DNA from: Sphaerochaetaceae bacterium
GTDB lineage: Bacteria; Spirochaetota; Spirochaetia; Sphaerochaetales; Sphaerochaetaceae
DNA length: 13,684 nucleotides
Assembly: GCA_023231265.1 (NCBI GenBank)
Contig: JALNVT010000045.1
Location: 1 to 13,684 of the forward strand
Reading direction: 5' to 3'
Shown here: piece by piece, positions 13,669 through 13,684 of the stretch
How positions within the stretch are numbered: the first letter of the stretch is position 1
Layout: each line of letters begins with the position of its first letter
Translations under genes and position numbers: made by a program
Notes under the pieces: model-generated
Databases searched by the model: none
The model's input: only the letters and a program-made list of their open reading frames with translations
Told to the model about the DNA's origin: nothing

Positions 13669-13684
13669 AATGATATTATTTTGA

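Noticed and set aside
1..13684. CRISPR arrays, tRNA or rRNA genes, transposases, phage genes
   Set aside because: Read on both strands; no spaced identical repeats, no tRNA cloverleaf with CCA-type end, and no integrase or transposase motif was found.

Overview
The window is an AT-rich bacterial chromosomal segment with compact genes, short operons, many intrinsic terminators and good Shine-Dalgarno sites. No phage, IS transposase, CRISPR array, tRNA or rRNA is visible. The exported proteins (a CcdA/TlpA-like redox pair and several Sec-signal proteins) suggest an organism with a periplasm or outer envelope. A low-GC spirochaete is my best guess, but no marker gene proves it.

Left part (1-5204): the tail of an unidentified + strand gene ends at 107 and is followed by a terminator. 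Next is a full-length GH13 alpha-glucosidase-fold protein (346-1959) that has lost most of its catalytic residues. It converges, through a bidirectional terminator, on a minus-strand operon: a Rep-type superfamily 1 helicase (3189-5204) followed 29 bp later by a DUF7309/DUF6930-like protein with a His/Cys-rich tail (2014-3159).

Middle (5385-10272): a second minus operon carries an NSUN/RsmB-type RNA m5C methyltransferase whose stop overlaps the start of a DUF362 protein with two [4Fe-4S] cluster motifs. The methyltransferase start has no Shine-Dalgarno but has a promoter placed for a leaderless mRNA. After a fragment of a small lipoprotein-like gene comes a + strand pair: ccdA, which carries electrons across the membrane, and a membrane-tethered thioredoxin-fold protein that would receive them. 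A PAQR/hemolysin III membrane protein (minus) follows.

Right part (10506-13684): an array of four minus-strand genes for small exported proteins of one apparent family, which I do not recognise from a named family. All share a Sec signal peptide and a C-terminal Trp-x-Gly ... Gly-x-Tyr-x-Ser/Thr beta-strand motif. The two left copies look intact and share a promoter module. The third is put out of frame by one base in an A9 tract directly after its start codon. The fourth is decayed by several stops. A near-consensus promoter at the right edge points out of the window. This array and the apparently dead GH13 protein are the most unusual parts of the window.
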